Shown here in pieces: positions 1-9,273 of a stretch of DNA of 64,000 bases. The position numbers were made by a program, and so were the translations under genes. Position 1 is the stretch's first letter. Each line of letters opens with the position of its first letter. Source of the DNA: Planctomycetaceae bacterium (GTDB taxonomy: Bacteria; Planctomycetota; Planctomycetia; Planctomycetales; Planctomycetaceae); NCBI GenBank assembly GCA_014762625.1, contig JABURQ010000154.1, forward strand, positions 1 through 64,000, given 5' to 3'. Below the pieces are notes generated by a model. The model made no database searches and was not told the origin of the DNA. It saw only the letters and a program-made list of their open reading frames with translations.

Positions 1-2
1 CC

Positions 3-1967
3 GATCCCCAATACGCCGGACGCGTGTCGCTCTCGTATGCACTCAATACAACCGGTGCGTTCGTCGGTGTTCTCTCTACCACGTTCTTTCTCTTGGTCTT
101 CGTTGGAGTTCGTACCAGCAGTTACGTTGCGGCAGGAATGTCAGCAGCATGCGGGATTGCCGCGTTGATGAGTCTCAAAGGAAAAACGGCGGCAGTCCAC
201 AAAACAGTGGCGAAATCTGGAAAACAGTCTTTCACCGGAGATGGAAGTTCGTGCCTTGACTCACAACTGTTCTGGTTGTTTCTCGCCGCCATATCGGGTT
301 TCGGGACGTTAGGACTTGAAGTTCTTTACATACGAATGTTCGCACTCGTCTTTCACAACAGCACGTATACGTTCGGAACCGTGGTAGCCGTGTTCCTGGC
401 ATCTTTAGCTCTAGGCGCTGCGCTGGCATCCCGTTTGCAACGACGCTACCAGACGAAAAGTCTTGCCGGATGGACCGCTTGCTCGGGCGCATTGGCTACG
501 CCGATTTCTGCGCTCACTTTCGTTGGGCTGACTGGTCTGAATTATTACAGTTATGGCGAGTCATTCTGGCAGTACATCGGCGGCGTTCTCGTGCTTGTAA
601 CCTTGGTCGTCGCACCACCGATCACACTGCTCGGAATGCTCTTGCCATTGGCGTGGAAGGCGACCGGGCATAGCGAGAACGTCGGGGAAGTGGTCGGGAG
701 GCTAACTGCGATCAACACACTTGCGGCCGCATCCGGTGCGCTGATTGCGAGCTTTCTGCTGCTGCCATGGATCGGCTTATGGTCATCTTTTGTGTTGATA
801 GCGATGCCCTTTGCTGTCATCGGATTTGCCCTGCTTCTGCACAACAAACACCTGCTGGGCGCGATCAGTGTGATGACCGTCTTCTCAGTCCTGGTCCTAA
901 TTACTTCACGCAGTCCGGTCGAACCAAACAACAATAGGACGCTTCTGGGGGAGCAGCTCGTGCAGCGCTGGAACTCTTCTTACGGCTGGATCGATGTTGT
1001 ACGGCAAGAGCAGACAGGCTCACTCAGAGTTCGTCAAAACTTGCACTACCGATTTGGTCGCACCGGGGAGGATGCTCGTGAGTATCGTCAAGCACATATT
1101 CCTTTGCTTTTGCACGACCGCCCGCAGGACGTGTTGTTTCTGGGTTTGGGGACCGGACTGACTGCGGGTGGTGCGATTCCACATCGGGAAGTGGAAAATA
1201 TCGCGGTCGTGGAGTTAATCCCCGAAGTGATCAAGGCAGCACGTTTGCTGGAAGATCACAACTTTGGCGTCGTCGATCACGCAAATGTGCAGGTCCACGT
1301 GGACGACGCCCGACACTATCTTCTGGCTACTGAGCGCCAGTTCGATGTCATCGTCTCCGATCTGTTCGTTCCGTGGGAAAGCGAATCGGGTTACCTATAC
1401 ACCGTCGAGCATTACCGAGTAGCTCGCCAGAGATTGAAGCCCGGCGGCCTGTTTTGCCAATGGCTGCCTGTGTACCAGATGGGCTCGCGTGAATTCGAAC
1501 TGATCGCCGACAGCTTCGCCACGGTGTTTTCACACACCACACTCTGGTGGGGCGAGATGGATGCAGCTAAACCTGTCCTTGCCCTGGTGGGCACCGATCG
1601 TCGAATCGAATTGGATTCAGAACAATTGGAGCAACGCCTGGCGGAACTCAGATCGGTGACGAATTCGTATGACCATCAATTGAGTTCGGGCAAGCAATTT
1701 TTCGGGAACTATCAAGGTGATTGGACGCCGCGAAATCCCTCTTGGCTGAACACTGATGAACATCCACGAATCGAATTTTTGACACCTGTTTCAAACCGCA
1801 ACCGTGAGATGCTTGGCGGCCTGGCACTCTTGGAGTATTTCGATCAGGTATTGTCTCAACTCCCCTTTCGTGGTGCCGGTTTGCACAGTGCTGTCGAGAC
1901 CAATTCAGAGTTCCGACAACAGCGCCTCGAATGGCAACGCTTCATTTTGTCGGGAGGCAGGAATTAA
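3..1967 (+). CDS. Membrane-bound spermidine-synthase-like protein (5' truncated by window edge)
   Basis: The frame is open from base 3 with no credible start, so the N-terminus lies outside the window. The visible part has several hydrophobic segments, including a GFGTLGLEVLYIRM stretch that normally opens a fused transporter/spermidine-synthase protein. A soluble C-terminal half follows with a nucleotide-binding FLGLGTGLTAGG motif, an acidic VVELIPEV strand end and VSDLFVPW, matching the Rossmann-like aminopropyltransferase fold. Because that opening stretch sits internally, the full protein probably carries an additional membrane half upstream. The substrate is not predictable: such fusions often lack demonstrated polyamine activity. 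The stop overlaps the next ATPase start (TAATG), which suggests co-translation with the metal genes. The fold is fairly sure, the function unknown. Confidence 0.75.
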   Translation, partial: DPQYAGRVSLSYALNTTGAFVGVLSTTFFLLVFVGVRTSSYVAAGMSAACGIAALMSLKGKTAAVHKTVAKSGKQSFTGDGSSCLDSQLFWLFLAAISGFGTLGLEVLYIRMFALVFHNSTYTFGTVVAVFLASLALGAALASRLQRRYQTKSLAGWTACSGALATPISALTFVGLTGLNYYSYGESFWQYIGGVLVLVTLVVAPPITLLGMLLPLAWKATGHSENVGEVVGRLTAINTLAAASGALIASFLLLPWIGLWSSFVLIAMPFAVIGFALLLHNKHLLGAISVMTVFSVLVLITSRSPVEPNNNRTLLGEQLVQRWNSSYGWIDVVRQEQTGSLRVRQNLHYRFGRTGEDAREYRQAHIPLLLHDRPQDVLFLGLGTGLTAGGAIPHREVENIAVVELIPEVIKAARLLEDHNFGVVDHANVQVHVDDARHYLLATERQFDVIVSDLFVPWESESGYLYTVEHYRVARQRLKPGGLFCQWLPVYQMGSREFELIADSFATVFSHTTLWWGEMDAAKPVLALVGTDRRIELDSEQLEQRLAELRSVTNSYDHQLSSGKQFFGNYQGDWTPRNPSWLNTDEHPRIEFLTPVSNRNREMLGGLALLEYFDQVLSQLPFRGAGLHSAVETNSEFRQQRLEWQRFILSGGRN

Positions 1968-4444
1968 TGAAAGAAAACATGACTAAGACGAAAATCGAAC
2001 TTGGTTTCCTACTCCCAGGTGTGCCGGATGCGCGTGACAAATGCGTCGAGAGAATTGGCGAACGATTACGCGAGCATGCTGGAATCGATAATGCGCATCT
2101 CTCGGTCGCGGACGAAAGCCAGCCTGATCGGCTCTGCATTCATTTTAATCCCGAAGCGATTTCGATGGACGATGTCCGGCAGCTTGCTCGTCGGGAAGGT
2201 GCTAAGCTCGAAGATCGTTACGGTCATTTCATCAGGCGCATTGAATCAATTCATGCAAGGCGTGCTTCCGCGATTGAATCACGTTTGGCGAGAGTCAACG
2301 GTGTTCTCGAAGCTGCTGTATCACCAGACGGCGCCGTCCGCGTCGAATATGATCGCGACGTCACCGACGAGCAGGCGATTGAAACGGCTTTGCGGGAATG
2401 GTCCGATCCCAACGACATCGTCGCGCCGGATCATGCTGACCACAAACACGACGACGAAGGTCATGAAGACGATCATGACCACGCCGGTCACGATCACGCT
2501 CACGGAGGCATCTTTGGACCGCGAAGCGAATTGATCTTCGCGATTCTGTGTGGCTCTTTTCTGCTGGTCGGGTGGCTATTGGAGACGTTCACGGAAATTT
2601 CCGAGTGGATTGCGGTCGCCTGTTTTGTCGCGGCCTATCTGTTCGGCGGCTACTACACCGTCACCGAAGCGATCGAGAAAATTCTCGCCAGAAAGTTCGA
2701 GATCGACTTCCTGATGCTGATCGCTGCTGCGGGGGCTGCGTCTCTCGGTGCATGGGCCGAAGGAGCGTTGCTGCTGTTTCTATTCAGTATCGGTCATGCA
2801 TTGGAAGGCTATGCGATGGGGCGAGCCAAACGTGCCATCGAAGCGCTCGCGGAACTTGCCCCGCGAACGGCTCGTGTTCGCCGCGATGGAACCGAATCGG
2901 AATTGCCGGTCGAACAGCTGGTTGTCGGTGATGTGGTGGTCATTAAACCCGATGAACGAGTCCCCGCTGATGGATTCGTCATCCTTGGGGAATCGAGCAT
3001 CAATCAGGCCCCGATCACAGGCGAGAGCGTACCCGTTGATAAGCGAGCCGTCGCTGACGCGGAGTCAGCAGCGAATGATCCAGAGTCCCTTCCGCCGGAG
3101 CATCGGGCATTCGCTGGAACGATCAACCAATCCGGGGCTTTGGAAATACAGGTCACCAAGATCGCTTCCGAGAACACGTTGGCTCGCGTCGTGACGATGG
3201 TGAGCGAAGCGGAGACCAGAGTCTCTCCGACGCAAAAGTTTACGAAACGCTTTGAGAAGTATTTCGTCCCATCGGTGATCCTACTTGTCATTTTGCTGAT
3301 GTTTGCACCGTTGGTGTTGGATGAGTCTTTCAGTGAATCCTTCTACCGAGCAATGGCGGTTCTTGTCGCCGCCAGTCCGTGCGCTTTGGCCATCGCCACG
3401 CCAAGTGCCGTGCTGAGCGGTGTGGCTCGGGCGGCAAAGGGTGGCATTCTGGTCAAAGGTGGCGGACCGCTGGAAAGTCTTGGCAGTCTCGACGCAATTG
3501 CCTTCGACAAGACCGGTACATTAACCGAAGGTGAGCCGAAGGTCACCGACGTGCGTGCAGTTGACGGTGTCGAAGAAGCTGAACTGCTGCGCGTCGCCAT
3601 CGCAGTCGAAGACCTCAGCAAGCACCCGCTTGCACAGGCCGTCGTGCGGGACGGCAAAGAACGGCTGGGAAATTCGACGGACATTCCCGATGCGACCGAC
3701 TTGCTAAGCATCACCGGTCGTGGAATTCAAGCCACCGTCGAGGGTGGTCTCGTTCATATCGGCAAGGACGATCTGTTTGCGGAAGTCGAGGGTACACCGT
3801 TGTCGGACTCAGTTCGCAAGACGGTTGAGTCTTTGGAGCGTGACGGACGCACCACGATGATTGTGCGGCATGGTGATCGCTATCTTGGTGTGATCGGTCT
3901 CATGGACACACCTCGCGAAGCGTCGAAACGCACAATTGCTCGTCTGCGAGAATTGGGCATCGAGCGAATGATCATGATCTCCGGTGACAACCAGCAAGTC
4001 GCCGATGCGGTTGCGAGAGAAGTCGGACTGGATGAAGCTCGCGGCGATCTGATGCCCGACGACAAAGTCGCTGAGATCAAAAAGATGCACGGAGAAGGCG
4101 GTGTGGCAATGGTTGGCGACGGCGTCAACGATGCACCCGCGATGGCGTCAGCATCGGTTGGCATCGCGATGGGAGCTGCCGGCAGTGATGTGGCGCTCGA
4201 AACCGCCGACGTGGCCCTGATGGCCGACAACCTCGATCATCTGCCGCTGGCTATTGGCCTCAGTCGGGCAACAAAAAGCATCATCCGTCAGAACCTATGG
4301 ATGAGTCTCGGCATGGTCGCCTTCCTCGTTCCCGCCACAATTTTCGGACTGAACATTGGCCCCGCAGTTGCTCTGCATGAAGGCAGCACTCTGGTCGTGG
4401 TTTTCAACGCACTGCGTCTGCTAGCTTACAAAACAAAATTCTGA
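1967..4444 (+). CDS. P1B-4-type metal-transporting P-type ATPase (Co/Fe/Zn-like)
   Basis: This 825-residue metal-export ATPase should move a divalent cation out of the cytoplasm. ATG 1967 was chosen because GGGAGG lies just upstream and the start overlaps the previous stop. The transmembrane metal site reads S-P-C at residues 470-472 instead of C-P-C, and a HEGST motif is near residue 804; together these mark the P1B-4 subgroup (CoaT/CtpD/PfeT-like). Phosphorylation motif DKTGT is at 514, and TGES and GDGVNDAP are present. The N-terminus has two ferredoxin-like stretches without CxxC (about 1-145), then a His/Asp-rich segment (about 150-180), presumably a metal sensor. Selectivity among Co, Fe, Zn and Ni cannot be read from sequence. 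Confidence 0.93.
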   Translation: MKENMTKTKIELGFLLPGVPDARDKCVERIGERLREHAGIDNAHLSVADESQPDRLCIHFNPEAISMDDVRQLARREGAKLEDRYGHFIRRIESIHARRASAIESRLARVNGVLEAAVSPDGAVRVEYDRDVTDEQAIETALREWSDPNDIVAPDHADHKHDDEGHEDDHDHAGHDHAHGGIFGPRSELIFAILCGSFLLVGWLLETFTEISEWIAVACFVAAYLFGGYYTVTEAIEKILARKFEIDFLMLIAAAGAASLGAWAEGALLLFLFSIGHALEGYAMGRAKRAIEALAELAPRTARVRRDGTESELPVEQLVVGDVVVIKPDERVPADGFVILGESSINQAPITGESVPVDKRAVADAESAANDPESLPPEHRAFAGTINQSGALEIQVTKIASENTLARVVTMVSEAETRVSPTQKFTKRFEKYFVPSVILLVILLMFAPLVLDESFSESFYRAMAVLVAASPCALAIATPSAVLSGVARAAKGGILVKGGGPLESLGSLDAIAFDKTGTLTEGEPKVTDVRAVDGVEEAELLRVAIAVEDLSKHPLAQAVVRDGKERLGNSTDIPDATDLLSITGRGIQATVEGGLVHIGKDDLFAEVEGTPLSDSVRKTVESLERDGRTTMIVRHGDRYLGVIGLMDTPREASKRTIARLRELGIERMIMISGDNQQVADAVAREVGLDEARGDLMPDDKVAEIKKMHGEGGVAMVGDGVNDAPAMASASVGIAMGAAGSDVALETADVALMADNLDHLPLAIGLSRATKSIIRQNLWMSLGMVAFLVPATIFGLNIGPAVALHEGSTLVVVFNALRLLAYKTKF

Positions 4445-4456
4445 CAGGAGATTCAA

Positions 4457-4651
4457 ATGGAGATCAAACACATCATTCTCGGCTTACTTGAAGGCGTCGT
4501 CTGGTATTTCTTCATCTATTATTTGCTCACCACGATTAAGAAGCCTGACCGTAATCTGTGGATCGCATCTGCAGTTCTGTTGGTATTATTATACGTGGGT
4601 TTCGTTCTTTGCCCGTGGGTCAGACATACACCAGCCTGGCAAGGACTCTAG
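4457..4651 (+). CDS. Small two-helix membrane protein between metal ATPases
   Basis: A 64-residue protein with an ACAGGAG ribosome-binding site a few bases before ATG 4457. Two hydrophobic helices (about residues 4-25 and 34-52) flank a short basic loop (KKPDRN). It sits 12 bases after the P1B-4 ATPase and about 9 bases before the P1B-2 ATPase, so all three are probably one transcript. I do not recognise the family. Position suggests an accessory or regulatory subunit of one of the ATPases, but this is inference. Confidence 0.65.
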   Translation: MEIKHIILGLLEGVVWYFFIYYLLTTIKKPDRNLWIASAVLLVLLYVGFVLCPWVRHTPAWQGL

Positions 4652-4660
4652 GGATCGATC

Positions 4661-6796
4661 ATGTCATCAGAAATGCAACTGCGAGTACACGGAATGGATT
4701 GCGCTGAGGAAGTCACGTTGCTCAAGCGGGAATTGTTGCCGGTTGTGGGTAGCGATGAACTGCTTGGATTTGATGTTCTCAACGGAAAGCTGGTCGTCGA
4801 GCGACCCGCAGAAGTCTCAGAGGCGGACATCCTTTCGGCCATTGAGCGAACCGGATTAAAGGCCGTACCGTGGCAAGATAAGCCGCAGGACCGAGATGAT
4901 CTTTCCTTTTGGCAACGCCAGCAACGGATGGTCCTGACTGCTGTCAGTGGAGTGTTCGGACTTGCGGGTTTAGTGGTGCAACTTGTCGCTGGTGAATCTG
5001 CACCTGTGCCGGTCACGGCAATCGCGCTGTATAGCACCGGCATTGCCGCTGGACTGTTGATAGTGTTGCCGAAAGCATGGCGATCACTTGTTTCATTGCG
5101 TCCGGATATGAATCTGTTGATGTCCGTGGCCGTCGTCGGAGCCGTGCTGATCGGCGAATGGTTCGAGGGTGCGACCGTCGCGTTCCTATTTTCATTCTCG
5201 CTACTATTGGAGTCATGGAGTGTCGGGCGTGCCCGTCGAGCAATCGCGTCGCTGATGGACTTGTCACCTCCGACGGCTCACCTGCGGCATGAAGCAGGTC
5301 ATGTCAGCGATGTTGCTCCGACAGAAGTGCCAGTTGGATCAATCGTCGTCGTGCGACCGGGTGAAAAGATCCCGTTAGACGGTTTCGTTAGCGAAGGAAA
5401 CAGCAGCGTCAATCAGGCACCGATTACCGGTGAGAGCGTTCCGGTTGAGAAAGAAATCGGTGACGAAGTCTTCGCGGGAACGATCAACGGCGACGGTCTG
5501 CTAGAAATCGAAACGACGAAAGCTGCTGAAGACACAACGCTGGCTCGCATCATCAAGATGGTCGGTGACGCCGGTTCGAAGCGTGCTCCATCAGAAAAAT
5601 GGGTTGAGAAGTTCGCTGCCATCTACACGCCCGCCGTGATGATTGTGGCATTGCTAATGCTGCTCATTCCGCCGCTGGCTTTTGGAGGGCAGTGGGTGGA
5701 TTGGCTGTACCGATCCTTGGTGCTGCTGGTGATTGCCTGTCCGTGTGCGTTGGTGATTTCAACACCGGTGAGCGTGGTGGCATCACTCGCAGCTGCGGCT
5801 CGCAATGGTGTTCTCATTAAAGGCGGAGTGTTCGTCGAACTGCCCGCACAGTTGAAAGCCATCGCAATGGACAAAACCGGCACATTGACACAGGGGGCAC
5901 CGACTGTGGTAGACGTTGTGCCGATGAACGGACACGACGAAACGGAACTGCTGACTCGGGCTGGGGCATTGGAAATGAACAGCAATCATCCGCTGGCCAG
6001 GGCGATCGTCGAAGAAACAAAACAGCGCGGCATGACGATTCCAGTTGCCGAACGCTTCGCGACCATTCAAGGAAAGGGTGCTTCCGGCGTGATCAACGGG
6101 AAACCTTATTGGCTTGGCTCACACCGTTACCTGGAAGATCGTGGTCAGGAAACGCCGGAAGTTCACAATCAACTTGAAGCAATGCAAGGATCCGGTCGCA
6201 CTGTCGTTGTTGTCGGCAATGATGAACATGTCTGCGGATTCATCACCCTCGCCGATGCCATCCGCGAAGAGACTCGTGAGGCAATTCGGCAACTGCACGA
6301 AGCGGGCGTGAAACAGATCGTCATGTTGACCGGCGACAACGCAGGCACTGCACAAGCGATCGCACAAGAGGCGGGCATCGACGAAGTTCACGCAGAATTA
6401 TTGCCCGAGGACAAAGTCTCCGCAGTCGAGCGACTCGTCGAGGAATACCAGTTCGTCGCGATGATCGGCGACGGAGTCAATGATGCTCCCGCACTGGCCC
6501 GCGCTTCGCTGGGTCTCGCAATGGGAGCCGCCGGAAGCGATGCGGCAATCGAAACGGCCGATATTGCGTTGATGTCGGACGACTTGTCGAAGCTACCGTG
6601 GCTGATTCACCACTCGCGACGAACGCTGAGGATCATCCGCCAGAACATTGCCTTCTCACTGGCGGTCAAGGTCCTGTTCGTCATCCTCACATTCGCAGGA
6701 TTCGCCTCTCTCTGGGCCGCCATCGCAGCCGACATGGGAGCCTCACTGCTGGTGATCGGCAATGGCCTTCGACTGTTGCATGGATCGGGCAAATAG
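4661..6796 (+). CDS. zntA: Zn/Cd/Pb-exporting P1B-2 ATPase (ZntA/CadA-like)
   Basis: A 711-residue heavy-metal export ATPase of the inner membrane. An N-terminal HMA-like domain (about residues 3-65) carries GMDCAEE, keeping the first Cys of the usual GMDCxxC site but losing the second. The transmembrane CPC is at residues 360-362, DKTGT at about 404, with TGES, GDGVNDAP and a last-helix ADMGASLLV stretch whose Asp is typical of Zn/Cd/Pb pumps (P1B-2). It follows the P1B-4 ATPase and the small membrane protein closely, so a three-gene operon is likely. The incomplete N-terminal CxxC may alter regulation but not transport, because that domain is dispensable in ZntA relatives. Confidence 0.93.
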   Translation: MSSEMQLRVHGMDCAEEVTLLKRELLPVVGSDELLGFDVLNGKLVVERPAEVSEADILSAIERTGLKAVPWQDKPQDRDDLSFWQRQQRMVLTAVSGVFGLAGLVVQLVAGESAPVPVTAIALYSTGIAAGLLIVLPKAWRSLVSLRPDMNLLMSVAVVGAVLIGEWFEGATVAFLFSFSLLLESWSVGRARRAIASLMDLSPPTAHLRHEAGHVSDVAPTEVPVGSIVVVRPGEKIPLDGFVSEGNSSVNQAPITGESVPVEKEIGDEVFAGTINGDGLLEIETTKAAEDTTLARIIKMVGDAGSKRAPSEKWVEKFAAIYTPAVMIVALLMLLIPPLAFGGQWVDWLYRSLVLLVIACPCALVISTPVSVVASLAAAARNGVLIKGGVFVELPAQLKAIAMDKTGTLTQGAPTVVDVVPMNGHDETELLTRAGALEMNSNHPLARAIVEETKQRGMTIPVAERFATIQGKGASGVINGKPYWLGSHRYLEDRGQETPEVHNQLEAMQGSGRTVVVVGNDEHVCGFITLADAIREETREAIRQLHEAGVKQIVMLTGDNAGTAQAIAQEAGIDEVHAELLPEDKVSAVERLVEEYQFVAMIGDGVNDAPALARASLGLAMGAAGSDAAIETADIALMSDDLSKLPWLIHHSRRTLRIIRQNIAFSLAVKVLFVILTFAGFASLWAAIAADMGASLLVIGNGLRLLHGSGK

Positions 6797-6804
6797 AGGA
6801 CCAA

Positions 6805-7737
6805 CTATTGAAAACGGATCGACAATCCGGTGCCGACGAAAAAGTCATCGGCGGCATCGTTGAGTCCGGTTCCAGCCCGAATGTCCCATTGGATGTCGTT
6901 GCTGATGAGAAAAGTGAAGCCACCATTGAAATAGTGTTCGGTCTGCGCTGTGTCAGCCGAATCCGGGAAGAAAGCATACCATTCTGTGTACGCGCCCCAT
7001 TCATCTGACAGCGAATAGGCGACTGTCCATGATTGAGCCCATTCGGTATATGTCCCTCCGGATCCATCGTCGATTGCACTATTGAACTGAGTGCTTCCGG
7101 CCGTTGAAAGAAAGTCATTAATCTCCCAACCATAGATCAGATTCGCACCGGGAAGAACTTCGTTTGCCGTAAATGCTGACGCTCCTGTCGGGACAGTCAT
7201 TTGTGGTATTAAAGCCATTTCAGGAAGAATGCCTTCTTGCGGCGTCAGACCGAGCTTGAATCCAAGGTACAAGTCCTCCGAACCGTGAAAATCAAGTCCG
7301 TTCGTGGTCTCATTCGCGTAATTCCAACCGACCCTGAGTTCGAGCCAGTCTGCAAGCACTCCATAGCGGAGCAAAGGTTCAGGGTAAGAATGAGACCGTG
7401 TGTCTGAAATACCGTCATCGTCATGGGTAAAGGTGTAGCCAAATTCGAGCTGAGCAATGCCCTGACCGACTGTTGAACTGGCTTCGGTGAAATCGGGGCG
7501 GTCAGTCACCAACGGTGCGTCGAGGTCCGGTCCGCCCTGACAGGTAAGCGATGGTGACCACTGGAAAAGCGTACCGCACGAACAACCGGACGAGCCAAAC
7601 AGTGATGAGTAGCTGGTTGAACGAGGTCGTCCGTCACAGGCTTCTTGAGCATTTGAGTCACAGTATGAGCCCAAAACGACGAGAATGACAGACGTGGAAA
7701 CTGCTGTGCGTAGATTCGATGCCGGCAAAACGACCAT
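6805..7737 (-). CDS. Exported outer-membrane beta-barrel protein, transporter/phenol-MetA-like
   Basis: A 310-residue protein with a signal peptide (about 1-30, ending SNAQ) and a short Cys-containing stretch (CSCG). The mature part has TDRPDFTEASSTVG, the hallmark start of the MetA-pathway-of-phenol-degradation/transporter barrel family, and alternating Tyr/Trp/Phe strands ending in a short RFQ terminus that fits an outer-membrane barrel. It is convergent with the zntA-like gene, with only 8 bases between. In planctomycetes such proteins often accompany metal efflux genes, but no substrate can be assigned. Alternative reading: a generic porin of unknown role. Confidence 0.75.
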   Translation of the reverse strand: MVVLPASNLRTAVSTSVILVVLGSYCDSNAQEACDGRPRSTSYSSLFGSSGCSCGTLFQWSPSLTCQGGPDLDAPLVTDRPDFTEASSTVGQGIAQLEFGYTFTHDDDGISDTRSHSYPEPLLRYGVLADWLELRVGWNYANETTNGLDFHGSEDLYLGFKLGLTPQEGILPEMALIPQMTVPTGASAFTANEVLPGANLIYGWEINDFLSTAGSTQFNSAIDDGSGGTYTEWAQSWTVAYSLSDEWGAYTEWYAFFPDSADTAQTEHYFNGGFTFLISNDIQWDIRAGTGLNDAADDFFVGTGLSIRFQ

Positions 7738-7994
7738 CGCGATACTCCATTAAGTTTAATCGCCCAGCTGACCTATCTCCAGATGTAGCCGCGGCTACAT
7801 TTCTCATCGCCTTCAGCTTCTCGACGTCTTGAATGTAATCTACCAAAATCCTTGGTAAAAAATATAATCCTCCGTTCGTGGGGCGAAGTTCGTGCTCCCA
7901 ACACGCATCTAAAATTGGTGGCGGACTCTCAATGCAATTTGAATGATCTTGCGGTGGGTGATTAGCAAATTAGCAATTCATGACGTTCGCCCAC

Positions 7995-8128
7995 AATCAT
8001 CCGCCGGAACATTGCTTTCTCGCTGTCAAAGCAATGTTCCTCATTCGCACTTTCTCGGAACTCACCTCCCATTTTGGTCGCCATGAGAATCTCGCGGATT
8101 GTCAATGGAAATGGACTGCGGTTACATA
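7995..8128 (+). pseudogene. Decayed 3' remnant of a second ZntA-like P-type ATPase
   Basis: This stretch aligns by eye with the last part of the intact zntA-like gene (about 6637-6783). Both begin ATCATCCGCC-GAACATTGC and both end in the segment coding NGNGLRL, against GNGLRLLHG in the intact copy. Between these anchors there are indels, so the frame is broken: the first part reads IIRRNIAFSL in one frame and the end reads in another. It is a relic only, within the 419-base gap between two minus-strand genes. It implies an ancestral duplication or a recombined second ATPase gene. Confidence 0.7.
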
Positions 8129-8156
8129 ATTTTGTGAAGCAGAGAGAGTGGCTTGC

Positions 8157-8894
8157 TCACACAGTGGGAGGTGGCGGTGTATCAATCCGCTTAGGGGTGA
8201 CATTGCCTGGTTGGGATGAGGAACTAGGACCAAGTGAAGGAGGTGGCGGACTATTCATGCGAATCGAATCTTCCGATGGCAATTGTTCGCGACGAAATTC
8301 CGACTGGGGCTGGCGGTCCCTTACCGAGTCGTGAGGCAATGAGGGTTGTCCGAAGTAGTCTTGGTCGGATGGTGGTACCGCGTCACGACTTGGAAATTGA
8401 GGACCATGCGAATGACCTTCGTGCGAATGACCTTCGTGCGAGTGTCCGCCATGCGAATGTCCGCTGTGGCTATCACCGACGTGTGGATGGTTGTGCCCGA
8501 GTGCTCCAAAGCCAAAGGCGGGTTGGTACTGATCCACCAAACCGTTCGGCAATGTGCGGTCACACCGAAGCGGACATCCAAGGGATTCCCTATAAACAGA
8601 ATCGTTTCCATAACGACAAGACGCCTCTGCGTGAACCGGAATCGTTTGGTGCCGACTCAGCACTGTGTTCGGATACGCAATGTGGCGATATCTGTGAAAG
8701 GCGTTGTGACCGTGATGGTAATTGTGATGCGAATCGTGACGATAGCCATGACCATGATCATAGTGACTGTACGAATCTCCGTGGGCATATTCGCCGTGCA
8801 GTTCTCCATAGAGATGCTGTGCTGACGCGGGAGTTGTGATGCAGATGGAAAATGCCAACACGGATAGCAGAGTCAGTATGGTTGTGCGAAACAT
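8157..8894 (-). CDS. Exported His-rich, Pro-rich protein
   Basis: A 245-residue protein starting at ATG 8894, chosen because ACAGGATC lies just upstream and the signal peptide (residues 1-25, ending PASAQ) then begins properly. The mature region is His/Tyr/Gly-rich. A five-residue unit (GHSHE or GHSHG) repeats around residues 145-165, coded by imperfect 15-base repeats. The C-terminus is Pro/Ser/Gln-rich. The histidine clusters suggest binding of Zn, Ni or Cu in the periplasm or at the envelope. I do not recognise a family. The next gene downstream is a barrel protein on the same strand, so they may be expressed together. Confidence 0.7.
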   Translation of the reverse strand: MFRTTILTLLSVLAFSICITTPASAQHLYGELHGEYAHGDSYSHYDHGHGYRHDSHHNYHHGHNAFHRYRHIAYPNTVLSRHQTIPVHAEASCRYGNDSVYRESLGCPLRCDRTLPNGLVDQYQPAFGFGALGHNHPHVGDSHSGHSHGGHSHEGHSHEGHSHGPQFPSRDAVPPSDQDYFGQPSLPHDSVRDRQPQSEFRREQLPSEDSIRMNSPPPPSLGPSSSSQPGNVTPKRIDTPPPPTV

Positions 8895-8991
8895 TTTTTG
8901 ATCCTGTTGGATTGTTGGGTGCAACATGAAAGAATCCGCCGCGACTGGGGCGCCTCGTTGAATTCGGTTTCAACAGCAGGTGATTAGCAGA

Positions 8992-9273
8992 TCAGTGATG
9001 CCCGAAATGCACTCGTCCGACACCAATGTGCAGTCCACCGTGATGACCACCGTAATAGCCATGACCACCGTGGTAGAGACCTTGACCGCCGTAATACCCA
9101 TGGCCACCGTTGTAGACGCCATGACCACCGTAATACCCATGGCCACCGTGGTAGGCACCATGACCACCGTGGGAGGATCTATGACCTCCGTGACGCCAAC
9201 GGCCTGCTTCCGAAGTTGAGGAAAAGAGACTAAATCCGACAATGAAAGCTGACAGAGTGAGAAGAGACTTCAT
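8992..9273 (-). CDS. Small exported Gly/His/Tyr repeat protein
   Basis: A 93-residue protein with a signal peptide (about 1-23, ending SEAG) followed by tandem 13-residue units of the form GGHGYYGGHGVYN, coded by roughly 39-base direct repeats, and a His-rich tail (HFGHH). A clear AAGGAAG ribosome-binding site precedes ATG 9273. The composition resembles glycine-rich metal-binding or matrix proteins. With the adjacent His-rich protein in a metal island, a role as an extracytoplasmic metal buffer is plausible but unproven. Confidence 0.7.
   Translation of the reverse strand: MKSLLTLSAFIVGFSLFSSTSEAGRWRHGGHRSSHGGHGAYHGGHGYYGGHGVYNGGHGYYGGQGLYHGGHGYYGGHHGGLHIGVGRVHFGHH

Noticed and set aside
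8346-8825. Long plus-strand frame opposite the His-rich protein
   Set aside because: Low-complexity codons on the opposite strand open the antisense frame; no ribosome-binding site, and the minus-strand signal peptide is convincing.
9003-9190. Regularly spaced repeats resembling a small CRISPR array
   Set aside because: Repeats of about 39 bases lie in frame inside a signal-peptide protein and encode Gly/His/Tyr units; no spacer-repeat structure or cas genes exist.
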